Shown here: positions 18,959-27,200 of the stretch, one piece after another | Layout: every line of letters starts with the position of its first letter | Position numbering within the stretch: the stretch's first letter is position 1 | DNA from: Trueperella sp. | Lineage (GTDB): Bacteria > Actinomycetota > Actinomycetes > Actinomycetales > Actinomycetaceae | Length of the DNA stretch: 64,000 nucleotides | Assembly: GCA_022783305.1 (NCBI GenBank) | Contig: JALEWQ010000022.1 | Span: forward strand, 40,035 to 104,034 | Reading direction: 5' to 3' | Position numbers and translations under genes: made by a program | Notes under the pieces: model-generated | Told to the model about the DNA's origin: nothing | Seen by the model: only the letters and a program-made list of their open reading frames with translations | Databases searched by the model: none

Positions 18959-19629
18959 TCGGCGTCGTCGGACTTGATCCGGCACCGTTCCGCCTCGCCT
19001 GCGCCGAGGTGGTTGAGCTGGGCGCCGTGCGGCTCGATTTTCCGGGCACCGGGATGGCGTTCGCGGTCGACCCCAACCCGGCCTTACGGGAGGCCTGTGA
19101 CGCCATTGACGGGCTCGCGAGGGGCGTGGGCGCGATCGATACACTCGTTTTTCAGCCGATGGGCAGCGAGCGGATGGCGGTTGGCTTCGCCGCCCTGCCC
19201 GGCGCGCTTGGTCGGACCTTGGACGCCCACCTCGGCGTGCACTCCGGCGGTGGCACGCGGCTGGCCGCCATTGTGGGCTCGGGGGCGACGGCGGCCTGCG
19301 CGGTCGCGGCTCTCGTCCAGCATCGTTACCGGGTCCTCGTCGCGGCCGAGGTGCCGGGTCTCGCGGTGAGCGCCGCGCACAGGATGAACGTCGACGTCGA
19401 CCTCGTAGCGCCCGCTGCGCTGGCGGGGCAACGCCTCGATCTGCTTGTCCAGACGGTGCCCGGTCGAGTGCAAGCGGTGCCGAGTGCCGTGGTCGACGTC
19501 GCCGGTGCGTGGAGCGGGGCCGATGGCCGGGTGATCGCGGCGCGCGAGGTTAACGCGCGGCAACGTCAGGATCAGATCCGGGTGCTGACGGGCAAAAACG
19601 TCGGCGTCGAAGCGATACTCGAGATATAG
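18955..19629 (+). CDS. Degenerate shikimate dehydrogenase-like protein
   Basis: 224 residues from TTG 18955 (TTGA overlap with mltG); a GTG at 18910 would add 15 residues that lie wholly over mltG. The location is that of actinobacterial aroE. Similarity is visible in the dinucleotide-binding GSGATAA (108-114, versus GAGGAA in AroE), in GAIDTLVF (versus GAVNTLV) and in the C-terminal QRQDQIRVLTG (versus the Q..QF.LWTG helix). The N-terminal shikimate-binding domain is shortened, and the NVTxPxK motif with the catalytic Lys and the GxNTD Asp are not found. It is probably not an active AroE; a pseudoenzyme or a decaying gene is likely. Confidence 0.65.
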   Translation: MIGVVGLDPAPFRLACAEVVELGAVRLDFPGTGMAFAVDPNPALREACDAIDGLARGVGAIDTLVFQPMGSERMAVGFAALPGALGRTLDAHLGVHSGGGTRLAAIVGSGATAACAVAALVQHRYRVLVAAEVPGLAVSAAHRMNVDVDLVAPAALAGQRLDLLVQTVPGRVQAVPSAVVDVAGAWSGADGRVIAAREVNARQRQDQIRVLTGKNVGVEAILEI

Positions 19630-19735
19630 GGACACGCGCGAGGGGTGCTCGCCGGTCCATAGTTGCTCCGTAGCCGGCGCGCGACCCCTGTGGATAACGC
19701 CGAGGCACGGTGGTGGGAATCGCTAGCCTGAGGGC

Positions 19736-20290
19736 ATGCATCCGCTTCTTTACAACTCGATGACGAACCGCCAGGCGGCGCTCCTCGTGTGCGCGAGCGC
19801 GCTCACCTCGGCGTGGGTTGCCGGCACGGTCTGGGCTGGGCAACCGCAGTGGTGGTTGCCTGCGGTTTTCGCCGCCCTCTTTTACCCGCCGCTCGCCATC
19901 AACGCCGTGATCGACGCCCGTCACCACGTGCTTTTGAAGAACTGGACGCACCTGGCAGGTTTAATCGCTGTTCTCGCCTTCATGGCCGCGGGCGCGCCGT
20001 GGCCAAACCTGCTGATTGGCGCGGCGATCGCTCTGCCGATGCTCGCGGTCTCAATCTTCACGCGCGGCAGGCTGATGGGGATGGGCGACGCCCGCCTTAT
20101 CGCGGTGGCGAGCCTGTGGAATTCCATCTGGGACCCTCGCGGCGCGCTCGTCATGGTCTGCGTGAGCTTCGCCCTGCACGTGTTCTACGTGCTCGGGCGT
20201 TCACTCGTGGCGCACGTGACGCTACGTTCCCGCCATGCGCTAGGCCCGTGGCTTGTGGCCGGATCCTTCCTGGCCTTCACCCTCGCGTGA
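19736..20290 (+). CDS. Prepilin peptidase-like A24 membrane protein
   Basis: 184 residues with about six TM helices. Two aspartates in the A24 positions are visible: D60 in NAVIDARHH and D118 in GMGDARL. The N-terminal methyltransferase domain of PilD is absent, as in CpaA/TadV forms. It would cleave type IV pilin or Flp-like leader peptides. No pilin or secretion genes are in the window. TAGCCT (19724-19729) lies 6 nt before the ATG, with no Shine-Dalgarno sequence, suggesting a leaderless mRNA. Confidence 0.75.
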   Translation: MHPLLYNSMTNRQAALLVCASALTSAWVAGTVWAGQPQWWLPAVFAALFYPPLAINAVIDARHHVLLKNWTHLAGLIAVLAFMAAGAPWPNLLIGAAIALPMLAVSIFTRGRLMGMGDARLIAVASLWNSIWDPRGALVMVCVSFALHVFYVLGRSLVAHVTLRSRHALGPWLVAGSFLAFTLA

Positions 20291-20333
20291 GCTGGTCGGG
20301 CGCCGGGCGGCGCAAGATGGCACAATAGGAGGC

Positions 20334-21545
20334 ATGATTCGGTGGAGTACGGCAGGTGAGTCCCACGGCCCGGCGCTGGTGGCCCTCTTCGAGGGCATGC
20401 CGGCAGGTGTCCGGGTCACCAGTGAGGATATCAAGCACGCCCTGTGGCGTCGGCGGCTCGGCTACGGGCGCGGCAGCAGGCAGCAGTTCGAGCAGGACGA
20501 GCTGAGGATCCTGTCCGGGATCCGGCACGGCCAGACTCTCGGCTCGCCCATCGCACTCGAGATCGGCAACTCGGAGTGGCCCAAGTGGTCCACCGTCATG
20601 AGCGCGGACCCGGTCGCGCCCGAGGCTCTCCTCATCGACGCCGGCACCGGCGACGAACGCGAGGTCTCCCGCAACAAGCCGCTCACGAGGCCGCGCCCGG
20701 GGCACGCGGACCTGGTGGGCATGAACAAGTACGGCTTTAATTCCGCCCGCCCGGTGCTCGAGCGCGCCTCGGCGCGCGAGACCGCCGCACGGGTCGCGCT
20801 CGGCGAGCTTGCCAAACAACTCCTCGCCCAGGCCGCGGGTACCCGGATCGTCTCCCACGTGGTGGAAGTGGGCGCCGTCCGCGGGGAGGGCCTGAGTCTA
20901 CCGACGCCTGAGGATGCTCCCGCCCTCGACGGATGCGACGTGCGCCAGCTGAACACCGAGCTCGCAGCCGCCTTTCGCGCCGAGGTCGACGCGGCGAAGA
21001 AGGACGCGGATACGCTCGGCGGCGTCGTGGAGGTCGCGGCTTGGGGAGTCCCGCAGGGACTGGGCACGCACGTGCGTGGGCAGGATCGCCTGGACGGGCG
21101 GCTCGCCGGCGCTCTCATGTCGATTCAGGCGGTCAAGGGCGTGGAGATCGGAGACGGCTTCGATACGGCCCGGCGGCGCGGATCGGAGGCACACGACGAG
21201 ATCGTTCGTGAAGGCGGGAGCCTCCACAGGCTGACCAACCGGGCCGGAGGCATCGAGGGAGGCATGTCGAACGGCGAGCCGATCGTGGTGCGTGTGGCCT
21301 ACAAGCCGATTTCAACCGTCCCGCGTGCGCTGCGTACGATTGACGTCGCGACTGGGGAGGCGGCCACCGCACTTCACCAGCGTTCCGATACCACGGCCGT
21401 CGTTCCTGGGGCCGTCATCGCGGAGGCGATGGTGGCGCTTGTGCTGGCCGAAGCGCTCGTGGAGAAGTTTGGCGGCGATTCGCTGGCCGAGATCCGGCGC
21501 AACCTGGACTCGTGGTGGCACTCGATCGACGAGGTTCGTAGGTAA
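20334..21545 (+). CDS. aroC: Chorismate synthase
   Basis: 403 residues from ATG 20334, chosen because the protein then begins [13 protein letters not shown], the family N-terminus, and AGGAGG precedes it. FMN/EPSP-binding signatures are present: GESHG, GRG.RQQ, RPGHADL and RSDTTAVP-like [11 protein letters not shown]. It converts EPSP to chorismate. The stop codon TAA overlaps the ATG of the fused aroK-aroB gene. Confidence 0.97.
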   Translation: MIRWSTAGESHGPALVALFEGMPAGVRVTSEDIKHALWRRRLGYGRGSRQQFEQDELRILSGIRHGQTLGSPIALEIGNSEWPKWSTVMSADPVAPEALLIDAGTGDEREVSRNKPLTRPRPGHADLVGMNKYGFNSARPVLERASARETAARVALGELAKQLLAQAAGTRIVSHVVEVGAVRGEGLSLPTPEDAPALDGCDVRQLNTELAAAFRAEVDAAKKDADTLGGVVEVAAWGVPQGLGTHVRGQDRLDGRLAGALMSIQAVKGVEIGDGFDTARRRGSEAHDEIVREGGSLHRLTNRAGGIEGGMSNGEPIVVRVAYKPISTVPRALRTIDVATGEAATALHQRSDTTAVVPGAVIAEAMVALVLAEALVEKFGGDSLAEIRRNLDSWWHSIDEVRR

Positions 21546-23095
21546 TGGGGCCACGCGCGATCTTTATCGGCATGCCCGGCGCCGGCAAGTCAACGGTGGG
21601 CAGGCGCGTCGCCGCGGCACTCGGGCTCGACTTTCGCGACTCTGACGAGCTCGTCGCGGCCCGCACCGGACGTAGCGTTGCCGCTATCTTCGATAGCGAG
21701 GGCGAGGCCGCCTTTCGCGAGATTGAGGCCGACGCGATCGAATGGGCCTGCCGCGAGTTCGACGGTATCCTCGCGCTCGGGGGTGGTGCAATCCTGCACG
21801 ATCGCACGCGCCGCCTGCTCTCCGACCAGCATGTCATCCTCATTGAGGCCACGGACGAGGAGCTGACCCGGCGGGTGAGCCGCTCGCGGACCGTGCGTCC
21901 GTTGTTGCGTGCAGACCCTGCGCTCCAGATCAGGAATCTACGACGCCATCGCTCGACGCTTTACCACTGCGTTGCCAATTATGTTGTTCTTTCTGACGCG
22001 CGCCCCGTGGCCCGCGTCGTTGATGAGGTGGTGAATCACTTGGAGGCTCCCTACAGGCGCATTGCGGTGGCAGGTCAGGACTACGAGGTGGTGATCGGAC
22101 ACGCGCTCGCCTCGGACGTCGTCAAGCTGGCGGCCACGAAGTCTCGCGCGCTGGTGGTGTTCGACGAGGACGTGGAGCGCTACGCCCAACCGATCATCAC
22201 CGAGCTGACAATTTCCGATGTCCCCACAGCCACCTTCAGGCTACCGCGCGGCGAGGAGGCGAAGACGGCGCAGGTCCTAGAGCGCGGTTGGCGCGCCGCG
22301 GGGGAGGCGCACATCGGTCGCGACGGCGTTGTCATTGCGGTCGGTGGGGGAGCAACGACCGACCTGGGCGGCTTCCTTGCGGCCACGTGGCTGCGGGGTG
22401 TGTCGGTCATCCACGTCCCCACCACGCTGCTGGGCATGGTGGATGCGGCCGTGGGTGGCAAGACGGGGATCAACACGGAGCACGGCAAGAACCTCGTGGG
22501 GGCATTCCATCCTCCGCTGGGCGTCTTTTGCGACCTGGACACCCTTGCTACCCTGGATCCCGCTGAGCTTCGGGCCGGCATGGGAGAGGTGGCCAAGTGC
22601 GGCATGATCGCGGACCGGGAGATCTTGACCATCATTGAGGCCGGCGACGCCGACGCGCAGCGCTTCGCACTCATCTCCCGTAGCGTCCAGGTTAAGGCCG
22701 ACATCGTATCCGGTGACCTGCGTGAGTCGGGGCGGCGTGAGTTCCTCAACTATGGCCATACGCTGGCCCACGCGATCGAGGCCTCCTCTGGATACCGGGT
22801 TCGTCACGGCGAGGCGGTGGCGGTCGGCTGCGTGTTTGCCGCGGCGCTTTCGGAGGCGGCGGGGGTCGGGCCGGCGGGGCTGGCCGAGCATCACCGCCGG
22901 ATCCTGTCCATGCTCGGCCTTCCCACTACGTACGCGGGCGCGAGCCGCGAGGAGTTGGTCAACATCATGTTCTCGGATAAGAAGGTCCGCGATGGCAAGC
23001 TCCGCTTCGTCGTCTTGCGGGAGCTGGGCGCGCCCGAGATCCTGTTTCCCACCCCCGGTCAGCTCGAGGCGGCCTTTGCGGAGGTGGGCCTGTGA
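21545..23095 (+). CDS. aroKB: Bifunctional shikimate kinase / 3-dehydroquinate synthase fusion
   Basis: 516 residues. The N-terminal domain (about 1-165) is a shikimate kinase with GMPGAGKST (9-17), DSDELV, SEGEAAFREIE, LGGGA and RPLL, all key residues kept. The C-terminal domain (about 172-516) is 3-dehydroquinate synthase with the NAD-binding GGGATTDLGGF, PTTLLGMVDAAVGGKTGIN, LVGAFHPP and the metal-binding NYGHTLAHAIE. The two enzymes catalyse steps 5 and 2 of the shikimate pathway. In most actinobacteria they are adjacent separate genes; here no stop or start separates them. Aro-fused forms are known in a few bacteria. Confidence 0.93.
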   Translation: MGPRAIFIGMPGAGKSTVGRRVAAALGLDFRDSDELVAARTGRSVAAIFDSEGEAAFREIEADAIEWACREFDGILALGGGAILHDRTRRLLSDQHVILIEATDEELTRRVSRSRTVRPLLRADPALQIRNLRRHRSTLYHCVANYVVLSDARPVARVVDEVVNHLEAPYRRIAVAGQDYEVVIGHALASDVVKLAATKSRALVVFDEDVERYAQPIITELTISDVPTATFRLPRGEEAKTAQVLERGWRAAGEAHIGRDGVVIAVGGGATTDLGGFLAATWLRGVSVIHVPTTLLGMVDAAVGGKTGINTEHGKNLVGAFHPPLGVFCDLDTLATLDPAELRAGMGEVAKCGMIADREILTIIEAGDADAQRFALISRSVQVKADIVSGDLRESGRREFLNYGHTLAHAIEASSGYRVRHGEAVAVGCVFAAALSEAAGVGPAGLAEHHRRILSMLGLPTTYAGASREELVNIMFSDKKVRDGKLRFVVLRELGAPEILFPTPGQLEAAFAEVGL

Positions 23096-23628
23096 GTGCA
23101 ATCTTCCTGATCGGGGCCTCCGGCACCGGCAAGTCCGCGATCGTGCGTGAGTTGGCGAAGGCGGGATTCACGGCGGCTGATGTTGACGCCGCGGTTGCCG
23201 GATCGCAGGGCTACACGCTGGAGGACTTCTACGTGCTCCTCGAGCCGGAGCGGCGCAAGGCTCTGGTGGCGCGCGCGCTCGATGATTTCCTTGACGATGT
23301 CGAGGCGGATCCGGCCGGACGTTGGGCGCTCGCCATCCCATCGGACGCGCTGGGGGAGAGTCTGGAGGAACCGGTGCAGGCCGCACTTGTGCGCGCACGC
23401 CTGCGCGACGCGGGAACCGTGGTCAAGCTGACGGCCGACCTGTCGACCCTGGTGACCCGCAACGGACTCATCGGTCAGCGCTCGGCCACGATGGTCATGC
23501 CGCGCAAGGAATTCCGGCTTATGCTGGCCGCGCGCGATGAGGTTTACGACGCCGTCGCCCACTACACATTTGATACAACAAAGCGAGAAGCTGCCGACGT
23601 GGCGCGCGAGCTTGTTGCGCTTGTTTAG
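23092..23628 (+). CDS. Shikimate kinase-like P-loop protein, degenerate
   Basis: 178 residues; GTG overlaps the upstream TGA. Walker A GASGTGKS (8-15) and an ADVDAAV stretch in the position of the shikimate-binding DxD are visible. The C-terminal half keeps the spacing of AroK (GLIGQRSATMVMPRKEF in the place of the RPLL lid, RDEVYDAVAHYTFDTT as the last helix). The GE..FR..E and GGG motifs are replaced (LEPERRKALVARAL, IPSDALGE). It looks like a diverged paralogue of the fused kinase beside it, able to bind nucleotide but probably not shikimate. A related small-molecule kinase is an alternative. Confidence 0.7.
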   Translation: MSAIFLIGASGTGKSAIVRELAKAGFTAADVDAAVAGSQGYTLEDFYVLLEPERRKALVARALDDFLDDVEADPAGRWALAIPSDALGESLEEPVQAALVRARLRDAGTVVKLTADLSTLVTRNGLIGQRSATMVMPRKEFRLMLAARDEVYDAVAHYTFDTTKREAADVARELVALV

Positions 23629-23639
23629 CCCGGCTTTGT

Positions 23640-23703
23640 GAAGGTTTACCTTCTTAAGGATCGCCTTACCTTCGTTGTTATTGGAGTTATTCCAGAATAC
23701 GAT
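23640..23703 (+). promoter_or_regulatory. Promoter and metalloregulator-like operators of the P1B ATPase
   Basis: TTGTTA (23675-23680) and TACGAT (23698-23703) are 17 bp apart and point to a start at the GTG 23710. Upstream are two inverted repeats: GAAGGT-TT-ACCTTC (23640-23653) and TAAGG-atcg-CCTTA (23655-23668). Bases 23655-23673 match 13 of 19 positions of the DtxR box TTAGGTTAGCCTAACCTAA. An iron- or manganese-dependent DtxR-type regulator is therefore a good candidate. Confidence 0.55.
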
Positions 23704-23709
23704 GAGGGT

Positions 23710-25602
23710 GTGGTTAAGAAATTTGTATCCCGGTATCCGCTCGTCGCGGTCATTGGCGTCGTGGCGCTCATCGGTGTCGCCCTCACTGCGATGGGTAATG
23801 AACCCGCCGCGCGGGTGCTCGTCTCCGCGGTCGCTGCCGTCATCGCGGCCCTCCAGCTGAAGGGGATGATCGACACTCTGCGCGAGCACAGCTTCGGCAT
23901 TGACATCCTTGCCGTAACGGCGATCGCTTCCACTGTGGCTGTGGGCGAGTACTGGGCCGCGCTCGTCGTGTGCCTCATGCTCACGGGCGGCGAGGCACTC
24001 GAGGACTACGCCGAGGGCCGCGCGAGCGCGGAGCTAACCGCGTTGCTCGAGGGCGCCCCGACCACCGCCTACCGCAAGAGCGCCGGCGGCATCCAGGAAA
24101 TCGCCGTCGACGACGTGGCGGTGGGTGACGAGCTCGTGGTCCGTCCCCATGAGACGGTTCCGGTCGACGCGGTGTTGCTGTCGGACTCGGCGCTGTTGGA
24201 CGAGAGCCAGCTGACGGGTGAGTCGATGCCGGTCAAACACGCCGCGGGCGACATGCTGCTTGCAGGTTCGATGAACGACGCGGACGCGATCGAGGTGCGT
24301 GCCCGCGCAGTGGCCGCCGATTCGCAGTACCAGCGCATCGTCTCGCTCGTGGAAGAGGCGCGCGAGTCCAAGGCTCCGTTCGTGCGCCTTGCCGACCGGG
24401 TCGCACTTCCCTTTACTATCATCGCCTTTATCATCGCCGGGGTGGCATGGACAGTCACGGGTGACCCGATGCGCTTCGCCCAGGTGCTCGTGGTGGCCAC
24501 CCCGTGCCCGCTCATCATCGCGGCGCCGGTTGCCTTCATGGCCGGTATGTCACGCGCGGCCCGCGGCGGCATGATCATCAAGAACGCGGGCACGATTGAG
24601 CAGATCGCCAAGGTGGCCTCGGTCGCCTTTGACAAGACCGGCACGCTGACGATGGGCCAGCCGCAGATCACGGACGTGGTCAGCACGATGCCGGAGGACA
24701 TGTTGCGCTTGGCGGCCAGCGCCGAGTATTACTCTTCGCATCCGCTCGCGCAAGCGATCGTGGCCGCCGCGGGGGACGTGGCCGAGCCCGAGCAGGCCCG
24801 CGACGTTCCCGCCCAGGGAGTCGTAGCCCTTGTGGAGGGCCGGCAGGTCAAGGTCGGAAAATATGGCTTCGTCATGGACGTAGACGAGCCCGCCCCCGTT
24901 GAGGCTCGCCCCGGATTCACGGCAATCTTCGTCTCCGTCGACGGCGAACTCGCGGGTCACGTTGAGCTCTCCGATCCGATACGCCCCGAGACCCCGACCG
25001 CACTGAAAGCGATCGGCGCCATAGGTGTGGACCACACCGTTATGCTCACGGGCGACGCCGAGGACACCGCGCGCCGGGTGGCCAGCGAACTTGGCATCGC
25101 CGACGTGCGGGGCGGCCTCCTTCCCGAAGACAAGGTTCGGGCCGTCACCTCGATGGGTCCCAAGCCGGTGCTCATGGTCGGAGACGGCGTCAACGACGCC
25201 CCTGTGCTCGCGGCGGCCGACGTGGGCGTTGCGATGGGTGCGCGCGGATCGGCAGCCGCAGTGGAGAGCGCCGACGTCGTCATCATGCTTGACGATCTCT
25301 CGCGTCTGGCCCGCCTCCTGCTCGTCGGCAAGCGCACGATGCGCGTGGCGTGGCAGGCCATCGCTATCGGTGTCGCGTTCTCGGTGGTCCTCATGGTGAT
25401 CGGCGCAACTGGAGTCATGCCCGCTTTTGTCGGTGCGTGGATGCAGGAACTCGTGGACCTGGCGTGCATTCTGTGGGCGTTGTTGGCAGCGCGCCCGTCG
25501 CGGACGGAGCGCGAGCTGAGCGAGCGGATGGCCGGCGTCGTCGTCGAAACGAAGCCCGAATGTGGGCGAAGGACGCCCGCCGCGTCCGATCTCGTCTCAT
25601 AG
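23710..25602 (+). CDS. P1B-type heavy-metal-translocating ATPase with TPC motif
   Basis: 630 residues from GTG 23710, favoured because the promoter places the transcription start there; a GTG at 23638 would include the operators. It has TM pairs at the N-terminus, the actuator motif TGES (about 169), the TM metal-binding motif TPC (about 264-266), the phosphorylation site DKTGT (about 308), the HP locus (about 344) and GDGVNDAP. There is no N-terminal heavy-metal-binding domain and no C-terminal hemerythrin domain. TPC instead of CPC/SPC is the signature assigned to the P1B-5 (Ni/Fe) subgroup, though full-length resemblance to that group cannot be tested here. It probably exports a first-row metal. 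Confidence 0.88.
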   Translation: MVKKFVSRYPLVAVIGVVALIGVALTAMGNEPAARVLVSAVAAVIAALQLKGMIDTLREHSFGIDILAVTAIASTVAVGEYWAALVVCLMLTGGEALEDYAEGRASAELTALLEGAPTTAYRKSAGGIQEIAVDDVAVGDELVVRPHETVPVDAVLLSDSALLDESQLTGESMPVKHAAGDMLLAGSMNDADAIEVRARAVAADSQYQRIVSLVEEARESKAPFVRLADRVALPFTIIAFIIAGVAWTVTGDPMRFAQVLVVATPCPLIIAAPVAFMAGMSRAARGGMIIKNAGTIEQIAKVASVAFDKTGTLTMGQPQITDVVSTMPEDMLRLAASAEYYSSHPLAQAIVAAAGDVAEPEQARDVPAQGVVALVEGRQVKVGKYGFVMDVDEPAPVEARPGFTAIFVSVDGELAGHVELSDPIRPETPTALKAIGAIGVDHTVMLTGDAEDTARRVASELGIADVRGGLLPEDKVRAVTSMGPKPVLMVGDGVNDAPVLAAADVGVAMGARGSAAAVESADVVIMLDDLSRLARLLLVGKRTMRVAWQAIAIGVAFSVVLMVIGATGVMPAFVGAWMQELVDLACILWALLAARPSRTERELSERMAGVVVETKPECGRRTPAASDLVS

Positions 25603-25691
25603 CGCGCAATGCCACACGCCGCGGATAAGGAATTGCGGGCCCTGCACGCTAAACTTGTGTCGAGATAAGGCCAGACAAAGATTGGATAAAC

Positions 25692-26249
25692 GTGGCAACA
25701 ACGAATGACCTCAAGAATGGCATGGTCCTCAAGATTGACAACCAGCTGTGGCAGGTAGTGGAGTTCCAGCACGTCAAGCCGGGCAAGGGCCCCGCCTTTG
25801 TTCGCACCAAGCTGCGCAACGTCCTCTCGGGCAAGAACGTCGACAGGACGATGAACGCCGGTGTCAAGGTTGAGACCGCCACGGTCGATCGCCGCGACAT
25901 GCAGTACCTGTACAACGACGGCGAAGACTTCATCTTCATGGATCTTGAGACCTACGAGCAGCTGCCCGTGTCGGCGGACGTCGTGGGCGCGGCTAAGAAC
26001 TACATGCTCGAGAACCAGAACGTCATCGTTGCCATGCACGACGGCCAGGTTCTCTTCATCGAACTGCCTTCCTCGGTAGTCCTCGAGATCACCTTCACTG
26101 AGCCGGGTCTGCAGGGAGACCGCTCGAACGCGGGCACTAAGCCGGCCACTCTCGAGACGGGCTACGAGATCCAGGTGCCGCTCTTCATCGAGCAGGGCAC
26201 GAAGGTCAAGGTGGACACCCGTACCGGCGAGTATCTGAATCGCGCCTAA
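25692..26249 (+). CDS. efp: Elongation factor P
   Basis: 185 residues, GTG start giving [16 protein letters not shown]. Three beta-barrel domains: KOW-like N-terminal domain, OB domain II and the C-terminal OB domain with [19 protein letters not shown]. The tip loop is KPGKGPAF, with Lys at the usual position; no modification enzymes are nearby. It relieves ribosome stalling at polyproline. The stop codon overlaps the nusB ATG (TAATG). Confidence 0.97.
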   Translation: MATTNDLKNGMVLKIDNQLWQVVEFQHVKPGKGPAFVRTKLRNVLSGKNVDRTMNAGVKVETATVDRRDMQYLYNDGEDFIFMDLETYEQLPVSADVVGAAKNYMLENQNVIVAMHDGQVLFIELPSSVVLEITFTEPGLQGDRSNAGTKPATLETGYEIQVPLFIEQGTKVKVDTRTGEYLNRA

Positions 26250-26749
26250 TGGACAAGAAATCTCGCCCCAACCCCAAGCGGAAGGGTCGCTCGCTTCAGC
26301 GGCAGATGGCACTCGACGTGATTTTCGAGGCCGACCTTCGCGGGACAGACCTGAGCGCCCTTCTCGAGGAGCGCAAGGTCATCTCAACCCACATGGTTCC
26401 GATTGGGGACTACGGCGTCACGATCGTCGCCACGTACGCGGACAACGCCCCTGACGTGGACTCGATGATCGAGGCGGCCTCGCCGAACTGGCCAATCGAG
26501 CGCATGTCGGTCGTGGATCGATGCCTGCTCCGCGTCGGAGCGACAGAGCTCATGTTCCTCGACGTGGACCTGCCGGTGGTCGTGTCGGAGATCAAGTCGC
26601 TCGCTCGTGACATATCCACGGATCGGGCGGTTCCCTTCCTCATGGGAGTGATCAATCGAATCGGCGAGATTCGCGCCGGCGAGACGGCCGGTTTGAATGA
26701 CATAATTGAAAAGTTGCCGGTGACGGGCAAAGAGCCCGAACCGAAATAG
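26249..26749 (+). CDS. nusB: Transcription antitermination factor NusB
   Basis: 166 residues, slightly longer than usual because of a basic N-terminal extension (KKSRPNPKRKGRS). The NusB all-helical fold is shown by RQMALDVIFEADL, the DRCLLRVGATELMF segment and VPFLMGVINRIGE. It works with NusE/S10 in rRNA antitermination. Coupled to efp. In most actinobacteria pyrR-pyrB-pyrC follow; here only a hairpin and a truncated carA follow. Confidence 0.95.
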   Translation: MDKKSRPNPKRKGRSLQRQMALDVIFEADLRGTDLSALLEERKVISTHMVPIGDYGVTIVATYADNAPDVDSMIEAASPNWPIERMSVVDRCLLRVGATELMFLDVDLPVVVSEIKSLARDISTDRAVPFLMGVINRIGEIRAGETAGLNDIIEKLPVTGKEPEPK

Positions 26750-26757
26750 TGACATTG

Positions 26758-26789
26758 GGACGTCGGTCATATGGCCGGCGTCCTTTTTT
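26758..26789 (+). terminator. Intrinsic terminator, possible attenuator before carA'
   Basis: GGACGTCGG (26758-26766) pairs with CCGGCGTCC (26775-26783), 9 bp with one G-T, followed by TTTTTT (26784-26789). It ends 15 nt before the carA' ATG, leaving no room for a promoter between. Either readthrough feeds carA'-carB or it is a conditional attenuator. Confidence 0.85.
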
Positions 26790-26804
26790 ATGAATGGAGG
26801 ATGC

Positions 26805-27200
26805 ATGAGCCAAGCAAAGATCATCTTCGAGGACGGAACGGAGTTCCCTGGGCGCGCCTATGGAGCGCCGGGTGAGGTGAACGGGCGTGTGGTGGTCTGC
26901 ACGTCGGCCACCGGCTACGAGCCGGCGCTCGCTGACGATGCGAACGCCGATGCGATCGTGCTGTACACGACTCCTCACATCGGTAACACGGGCATGACGG
27001 GCGCCGAGCCGCTCGTCGCGCGCGGGTTGATTGCCCGCGATCCCGTTCCGCGCTCGTCAAGTGCCTTCGCCGTCGCCGAGCTGGAGCAGAGGCTGAGCGA
27101 GGATGGCGTCGTAGGTATCTGCGAGGTCGACACGCGAGCTATCATGCGCCGCGTCAGGGCCGGCGCCGCAACGGTCACCATCGTCACGGAGGAGAACTAA
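26805..27200 (+). CDS. carA: Truncated carbamoyl-phosphate synthase small subunit (N-terminal domain only)
   Basis: 131 residues from ATG 26805, which has GGAGG 5 nt upstream; family CarA is about 370-400. The whole protein aligns to the small-subunit N-terminal domain: [31 protein letters not shown] and the IDTR-like [12 protein letters not shown]. It stops where the linker would begin, so the class I glutaminase domain with its Cys-His-Glu triad is missing entirely. The frame is intact, codon use looks normal and the stop overlaps carB (TAATG), so it is probably translated. The holoenzyme would have to use free ammonia. Confidence 0.88.
   Translation: MSQAKIIFEDGTEFPGRAYGAPGEVNGRVVVCTSATGYEPALADDANADAIVLYTTPHIGNTGMTGAEPLVARGLIARDPVPRSSSAFAVAELEQRLSEDGVVGICEVDTRAIMRRVRAGAATVTIVTEEN

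Noticed and set aside
19689..19697. TGTGGATAA, a perfect DnaA box (TTATCCACA on the minus strand)
   Set aside because: A single isolated site without cluster, AT-rich unwinding element or dnaA/dnaN neighbours; chance or minor DnaA titration site.
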